Below, piece after piece: positions 59,359 to 64,000 of a stretch of DNA of 64,000 bases. The stretch's first letter is position 1. Every line of letters begins with the position of its first letter. This stretch comes from an uncultured Eubacteriales bacterium (GTDB taxonomy: Bacteria > Bacillota > Clostridia > Christensenellales > Aristaeellaceae), in the NCBI GenBank assembly GCA_902761755.1, contig CACWLP010000003.1, positions 1-64,000 of the forward strand, in the 5' to 3' direction. The notes beneath the pieces are model-generated. The model searched no databases. It worked only from the letters and a program-made list of their open reading frames with translations, and was not told where the DNA came from. The translations under genes were made by a program, and so were the position numbers.

Positions 59359-60738
59359 ATGAGTTACACGGTTGAAAAGATTTCCGGCAATCAGGTGAAG
59401 ATCGCGTTTGAAGTGCCCGCGGAAAAATTCGACGAGGCGATGCAGAAGGCGTATCTCAAAATGCGCGGACGCGTGAACGTGCCCGGCTTCCGCAAGGGCA
59501 AGGCGCCCCGGAAGATCATTGAAAATATGTACGGCGAGGGCGTTTTTTATGACGACGCGCTGGAGATCGTGTTCCCCGACGAGTACGACGCGGCGGTGAA
59601 GGAAAACGATCTGCAGGTGGTGGACCGGCCCGAGATGGACGAGCTCAAGCAGATCGGCGCGGGCAAGGACCTGCTTTTCACGGTCAAGGTGTTCGTCAAG
59701 CCCGACGTGGAGCTGGGGGATTACAAGGGCCTCAAGGGCACCAAATATACCCATAAGGTGACGGACGAGGAAATCGACGGGCGCATCCAGCAGGATGTGG
59801 AAAAGGCCACCACCATGGCGGACGTTACCGACCGGGCCGTGGAAACCGGCGACATCGTGAACCTGGACTACGCCGGCAGCGTGGACGGCGTGGCCTTTGA
59901 GGGCGGCACCGCCGAAAAGCAGACCCTGGAAATCGGCAGCGGCCGCTTCATTCCCGGGTTTGAAGAGCAGATGGTGGGCATGCAGATCGGCGAGGAAAAG
60001 GACCTGAACGTGAAGTTCCCGGACGAATACCACGCCGAGAACTTAAAGGGCAAGGACGCCGTGTTCCACGTGAAGGTGAACGGCATCCAGGTGCGGGTGA
60101 AGCCCGAACTGGACGACGATTTCGCCGCCGACGTCAGCGAATTCGACACCTTTGCCGCCTACAAGGAAAACATCGTCAGGGAGCTGAACGAACGGGCGCA
60201 GAAGAACGCCGCCGTGCAGCTGGAGAACGAGCTGATCCAGGCGGCGGTGGACGCTTCCGACTGCGATATCCCCGACGCCATGATCGAAAGCGAAATCGAC
60301 ATGATGCTGCGGGAAATGCAGATGCGCATGGCGTACCAGGGCCTCAAATATGAGGACTACCTCAAGTACACCGGGCAGACCGAAGAGCAGATGCGGGATA
60401 TGTACCGCAGCGAGGCCAAGAACCGGGTGAAGATGCAGCTGGTGCTGGAAGCGATGGTGAAGAAGGAGGGCATCGAGCCCACCGAGGAAGACGTGGACAA
60501 GGCCATCGAGGAAGAAGCCCAGCGCGCCGGCAAGCCCGCGGATGAATTCAAGGCTTCCCTCAGCGACCGGCAGAAGGAATACCTGAAGGAAAACGCCGCC
60601 ATCCGCAAGGTGGTGGACCTGATCGTGGAAAGCGCCAAGGTGGAGGAGAAGGACGAAAGCGAGCGCGTCAGCGCCGCGGACGCCGCCAAGGCCGTGCAGG
60701 CCGCCGCCGAAGCCGCCGAAAAAGCCGAGGAAGAATAA
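59359..60738 (+). CDS. tig: Trigger factor
   Basis: 459 residues. Ribosome-binding N-terminus with VPGFRKGKAPRKIIE (signature), a central PPIase domain (GDIVNLDYAGSVDGVAFEGG) and a long helical C-terminal arm. ATG 59359 has TTGGAGGG upstream; ATG codons further upstream are not used because the family starts here. Chaperones nascent chains. Confidence 0.95.
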   Translation: MSYTVEKISGNQVKIAFEVPAEKFDEAMQKAYLKMRGRVNVPGFRKGKAPRKIIENMYGEGVFYDDALEIVFPDEYDAAVKENDLQVVDRPEMDELKQIGAGKDLLFTVKVFVKPDVELGDYKGLKGTKYTHKVTDEEIDGRIQQDVEKATTMADVTDRAVETGDIVNLDYAGSVDGVAFEGGTAEKQTLEIGSGRFIPGFEEQMVGMQIGEEKDLNVKFPDEYHAENLKGKDAVFHVKVNGIQVRVKPELDDDFAADVSEFDTFAAYKENIVRELNERAQKNAAVQLENELIQAAVDASDCDIPDAMIESEIDMMLREMQMRMAYQGLKYEDYLKYTGQTEEQMRDMYRSEAKNRVKMQLVLEAMVKKEGIEPTEEDVDKAIEEEAQRAGKPADEFKASLSDRQKEYLKENAAIRKVVDLIVESAKVEEKDESERVSAADAAKAVQAAAEAAEKAEEE

Positions 60739-60786
60739 GCAGAAGCGGAACCTCATAAGATAGTGGTTGACGGAAGGAGGATGCAG

Positions 60787-61374
60787 ATGTCTCTCATCCC
60801 GTATGTGATCGAACAGACCGCCCACGGGGAAAGGTCCTACGATATTTATTCCCGGCTGCTGAAGGACCGGGTGGTGTTCCTGGGCAGCGAGATCAACGAC
60901 CAGGTGGCCAACGCCATCGTGGCGCAGCTGCTGTTCCTGGAAACGGACAACCCGGACGCGGATATCAATCTGTACATCAACAGCCCGGGCGGCTCCGTGA
61001 CCGCCGGCATGGCGATCTACGACACCATGAACTACATCAAGTGCCCGGTGCGCACGGTGTGCGTGGGCCTGGCGGCCAGCATGGGCGCTTTCCTGCTGAT
61101 GGCGGGGGAAAAGGGCAAGCGATTGGCCCTGCCCAACAGCGAGATCATGATCCATCAGCCCTCCGGCGGCGCTTCCGGCCAGGCCACGGATGTGACCATC
61201 CATGCCGAATGGCTGCTGCGCACCAAGAACAAGATGAACGCCATGATGGCGGAAATGACGGGCCAGCCGCTGGAAAAGGTGCAGCGGGACGTGGAGCGGG
61301 ACTATTTTATGTCCGCCCGGGAAGCCCTGGATTACGGCATCATCGACGAAATCTATCAGCCCCGGAAGAAATAA
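60787..61374 (+). CDS. clpP: ATP-dependent Clp protease proteolytic subunit
   Basis: 195 residues. Catalytic Ser in ASMGAFLL, His in MIHQPSGG, and Asp near [17 protein letters not shown] 60787 (MSLIPYV) is 6 bases from GGAAGGAGG; ATG 60781 is too close. Forms the tetradecameric protease. Confidence 0.96.
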   Translation: MSLIPYVIEQTAHGERSYDIYSRLLKDRVVFLGSEINDQVANAIVAQLLFLETDNPDADINLYINSPGGSVTAGMAIYDTMNYIKCPVRTVCVGLAASMGAFLLMAGEKGKRLALPNSEIMIHQPSGGASGQATDVTIHAEWLLRTKNKMNAMMAEMTGQPLEKVQRDVERDYFMSAREALDYGIIDEIYQPRKK

Positions 61375-61401
61375 GACCGGGCAGGACCAGAAAGGAACGC
61401 C

Positions 61402-62712
61402 ATGGCGAAGGAACCCATCAATATGCCCAAGCACCGCTGCTCTTTCTGCGGCAAAACCCAGGATCAGGTGCGCCGGATCATCGCCGGCCCGGGCGCGTAC
61501 ATCTGCAATGAGTGCATCGCCCTGTGCCAGGAGATCCTGGCCGACGATATGGACCTGATGGCCGCAGCGCCCAGCATGAAGGAGATCCCCACGCCTTCGG
61601 AAATGAAGGAAGTGCTGGATGAATACGTGATCGGCCAGGAGCAGGCGAAGCGCACGCTGTGCGTGGCGGTGTACAACCATTACAAGCGCATCGGCGCGAA
61701 GCTGCCCAAGGACGGGGTGGAGCTGCAGAAATCCAACATCCTGATGGTGGGCCCCACCGGCTGCGGGAAGACCTACCTGGCCCAGTCCCTGGCCAAGATC
61801 CTGAACGTGCCCTTCGCCATCGTGGACGCCACCGCCCTGACGGAGGCGGGCTACGTGGGCGAGGACGTGGAGAACATCCTGCTGCGGCTGATCCAGGCCG
61901 CGGGGAACGATATCCAGGCGGCCCAGCGGGGCATCATTTACATCGACGAGATCGACAAAATCGCCCGGAAGGGCGAAAACGTGTCCATCACCCGGGATGT
62001 GAGCGGCGAAGGCGTGCAGCAGGCGCTGCTCAAGATCCTGGAGGGCACGCTGGCCAACGTGCCGCCCCAGGGCGGGCGCAAGCATCCCCACCAGGAATGC
62101 CTGCAGATCGACACCACCAACATCCTCTTCATCTGCGGCGGCGCTTTCGACGGGCTGAGCCGCCTGATCGAGCAGCGGATCGGCAAAAAGGCGCTGGGCT
62201 TCGGCGCCGATCCCCAGGGGAAGAGCAGCCAGAACGTGGGGGACGTGCTCAGGCAAATGCGGCCGGAGGACCTGATGAAGTTCGGGCTGATCCCGGAATT
62301 CGTGGGCCGGCTGCCCGTGACGGTGACGCTGGATGCGCTGGACGAAAACGCGCTGATGCAGATCCTGACCGAGCCCCGGAACGCGCTGGTGAAGCAGTAT
62401 CAGCAGCTGATGGCCCTGGACGGGGTGGAGCTGGCGTTTGAGGAAGACGCCGTCCGCGAGATCGCCCGGCAGGCCATCGCCCGCAAGAGCGGCGCCCGGG
62501 GGCTGCGGTCCATCATCGAAGGCGCGCTGCTGGATACCATGTTCGATCTGCCGGGGAAAAAGGACGTGCGCAAGTGCACCGTTACGAAGGCAGTCATCGA
62601 AAACGGGGAGAAGCCGAAGCTGGAAAACGGCGAGCCGGCCAAGCCCGCCCGCCGTCCGCGCCGCGCGCCGGTGCAGGCCGCCGCCGAACCGGAGGAGCCC
62701 AGCGCCAGCTGA
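61402..62712 (+). CDS. clpX: ATP-dependent Clp protease ATPase subunit ClpX
   Basis: 436 residues. N-terminal zinc finger ([11 protein letters not shown] and [10 protein letters not shown]), Walker A GPTGCGKT, Walker [22 protein letters not shown] loop, and the C-terminal sensor 2 region. The last 40 residues are a Pro/Ala/Arg-rich extension ([19 protein letters not shown]) beyond the usual end. Unfolds substrates for ClpP. Confidence 0.96.
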   Translation: MAKEPINMPKHRCSFCGKTQDQVRRIIAGPGAYICNECIALCQEILADDMDLMAAAPSMKEIPTPSEMKEVLDEYVIGQEQAKRTLCVAVYNHYKRIGAKLPKDGVELQKSNILMVGPTGCGKTYLAQSLAKILNVPFAIVDATALTEAGYVGEDVENILLRLIQAAGNDIQAAQRGIIYIDEIDKIARKGENVSITRDVSGEGVQQALLKILEGTLANVPPQGGRKHPHQECLQIDTTNILFICGGAFDGLSRLIEQRIGKKALGFGADPQGKSSQNVGDVLRQMRPEDLMKFGLIPEFVGRLPVTVTLDALDENALMQILTEPRNALVKQYQQLMALDGVELAFEEDAVREIARQAIARKSGARGLRSIIEGALLDTMFDLPGKKDVRKCTVTKAVIENGEKPKLENGEPAKPARRPRRAPVQAAAEPEEPSAS

Positions 62713-62729
62713 TCTGCGGCAAAAAACAA

Positions 62730-62780
62730 AAAACCCATGAAAATGCCCCCCTCTGGCTTGCAGACGGGGGGCATCTTCAT
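62730..62780 (-). terminator. Terminator of the EF-G-like gene (probably bidirectional)
   Basis: ATGAAAATGCCCCCC faces GGGGGGCATCTTCAT with a 14-base loop; in minus-strand reading it is followed by GGGTTTTTTG. It lies between the convergent clpX and EF-G-like genes. Confidence 0.82.
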
Positions 62781-62803
62781 GCGCCGTGGGTTCGGGAAGC
62801 GGA

Positions 62804-64000
62804 TTACTCTTCTTCTTCCTCGTCCTTCTGGGCGCTTTCGATGATCTTCTTGGCGGCGTCGGCGGGCATCTCCTCATAGCGTTCAAACCGCATGGTGAAG
62901 GAGCCGCGGGCCTGGGTCATGGAGCGCAGATCGGTGGCGTACTTGAACATTTCGCCCATGGGGGCTTCGGCGGTGACGCGCTGCAGCCCGTCCACCTGAT
63001 CCATGCCCATGATGCGGCCGCGCCGCTTGTTCATATCGCCCATGATATCGCCCATGTATTCGTCGGGCACGAACACTTCCACGTGCATGATGGGCTCCAG
63101 CATCACGGGGCTGGCGTCCATGCAGCCCTTCTTGTAGGCGATGCGGGCCGCGGTCTTGAAGGCCATTTCGGAGGAGTCCACCGGGTGGTAGGAGCCGTCG
63201 TACAGCTTGGCATGGAGGCCCACCATGGGATACCCGGCCAGAACGCCCTTGCGGATGTTTTCCCGCAGGCCCTTTTCCACGGCGGGGATGAAGTTCCTCG
63301 GCACGGCGCCGCCCACCACGGCATCCTCGAACTCAAAGTCGATATTGGTATCGCCGATGGGGGAGAACTCGATCCACACGTCGCCGAACTGGCCGTGGCC
63401 GCCGGACTGCTTCTTGTGGCGGCCCTGGCAGGCGACCTTCTTGCGGATGGTTTCGCGGTAGGGGATCTTGGGATCGCTGAGCACGGCGTTGGCGCCGAAC
63501 TTGCTGGCCAGCTTGTTGCGGATCACGTCCAGATGCACTTCGCCCTGGCCGGAAACCAGGGTTTCGGTGGTCTCGGTGTTCTTTTCCACTTTGATGGAAG
63601 GATCTTCTTCCTGGAGGCGGCTCAGGCCGGAGAACACCTTGTCTTCCTCGCCCTGCTTGGCGGCGGAAATGGCCTTGGAGATGCAGGGGGCGGGGAAGTC
63701 GATGGGGGCGAAGCGGATGGGATTCGCGGCGTCGCAGAGGGTGTCGCCGGAATTGGTGAACTGCAGCTTGGAAAGCGCGCCCAGATCGCCGGCGTTGAGG
63801 ACGGAGACGTTCTGCTGCTTCTTGCCGCGCATCATGAACAGGCCGCCGGCCTTTTCGGCCTTGTCCGCGGTGGAGTTATACAGCGCGGTGGCGGGGGTGA
63901 TGGAGCCGGACATGACCCTGAACAGGCTCAGCTTGCCCACGAAGGGGTCGGCCACGGTCTTGTACACCAGGGCGGAGAAGGGCTCCGCATTGTCGCAGGT
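62804..64000 (-). CDS. EF-G-like translational GTPase (5' end outside window)
   Basis: The frame runs off the right edge; the visible 398 or so residues are domains II-V. The start of the visible part reads PFSALVYKTVADPFVGKLSL, then GGHGQFGDVWIEF (domain IV) and EVFVPDEYMGDIMGDMNKRR (domain V). This YKTVADPFVGK pattern is that of the second EF-G-type clade (EF-G paralog, often named FusA2/EF-G2) rather than the canonical fusA in the str operon. The C-terminus ends in a run of Glu (DEEEEE). Function of such paralogs (translocation under stress or ribosome recycling) is inferred. Confidence 0.85.
   Translation of the reverse strand, partial: TCDNAEPFSALVYKTVADPFVGKLSLFRVMSGSITPATALYNSTADKAEKAGGLFMMRGKKQQNVSVLNAGDLGALSKLQFTNSGDTLCDAANPIRFAPIDFPAPCISKAISAAKQGEEDKVFSGLSRLQEEDPSIKVEKNTETTETLVSGQGEVHLDVIRNKLASKFGANAVLSDPKIPYRETIRKKVACQGRHKKQSGGHGQFGDVWIEFSPIGDTNIDFEFEDAVVGGAVPRNFIPAVEKGLRENIRKGVLAGYPMVGLHAKLYDGSYHPVDSSEMAFKTAARIAYKKGCMDASPVMLEPIMHVEVFVPDEYMGDIMGDMNKRRGRIMGMDQVDGLQRVTAEAPMGEMFKYATDLRSMTQARGSFTMRFERYEEMPADAAKKIIESAQKDEEEEE

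Noticed and set aside
60043..62886. A minus-strand open frame of about 950 codons opposite tig, clpP and clpX
   Set aside because: Same reason: it mirrors three well-identified genes and its composition is that expected from their codon bias.

Overview
The window reads as a chromosomal segment of a GC-rich Gram-positive bacterium of the Clostridia (Bacillota), probably an anaerobic, gut-type lineage related to spore formers. The signs are a T-box leader on thrS, ScpA/ScpB, a YerC/PcrA/LigA operon, a Spo0A-type DNA-binding domain, strong GGAGG ribosome binding sites, many promoters of the form TTGnnn-17-TATAAT, lipoproteins and L,D-transpeptidase-type wall enzymes. The exact genus cannot be fixed from sequence reading alone.

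Positions 1-11187 (all minus strand) hold a very compact long-tailed-phage structural module: short terminase-like gene, TerL, SPP1-type portal, scaffold, P22-fold capsid, connectors, gp10-like protein, tail terminator candidate, tube, a G/GT chaperone pair joined by a -1 slippery heptamer, a miniature tape measure and a hub/spike protein with pseudo-repeats. It starts directly beside the housekeeping gene truA, with no integrase, repressor or replication gene on that side. The distal end carries two frame breaks. It may be a decaying prophage or a domesticated, GTA-like or tailocin-like particle; the left end lies outside the window.

Positions 11349-24121 carry truA, an unknown gene, a nucleoside-type BMP ABC importer (binding protein, a terminator and new promoter, ATPase, two permeases), a split ThrE exporter translationally coupled to a Spo0A-like regulator with a degenerate receiver, ychF, an AraC-GGDEF fusion, ackA and a flavodoxin-fold reductase.

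Positions 24178-33894 (minus strand) hold two paralogous small lipoproteins, thrS lacking the TGS domain behind a T-box, an XRE/S24-like regulator, tsaD, a DUF1461 membrane protein, prfB without the usual programmed frameshift, and secA. A leucine-rich-repeat gene remnant follows at 34182-34382.

Positions 34617-48862 hold a NAGPA-Lgt-like gene pair, an M50 protease-scpA-scpB-flavin reductase-deoB run in which deoB is fused to a purine nucleoside phosphorylase, then cell-envelope genes: an L,D-transpeptidase, a lipase-fold protein, and two secreted SH3 proteins.

Positions 49126-64000 hold a compositionally distinct cation-efflux gene, the yerC-pcrA-ligA operon, an unknown gene coupled to an RluA-type synthase, a HAD-esterase-NUDIX run, the protein quality-control set tig-clpP-clpX, and the C-terminal part of an EF-G-like GTPase facing left. 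No tRNA, rRNA, IS element or CRISPR array was seen.
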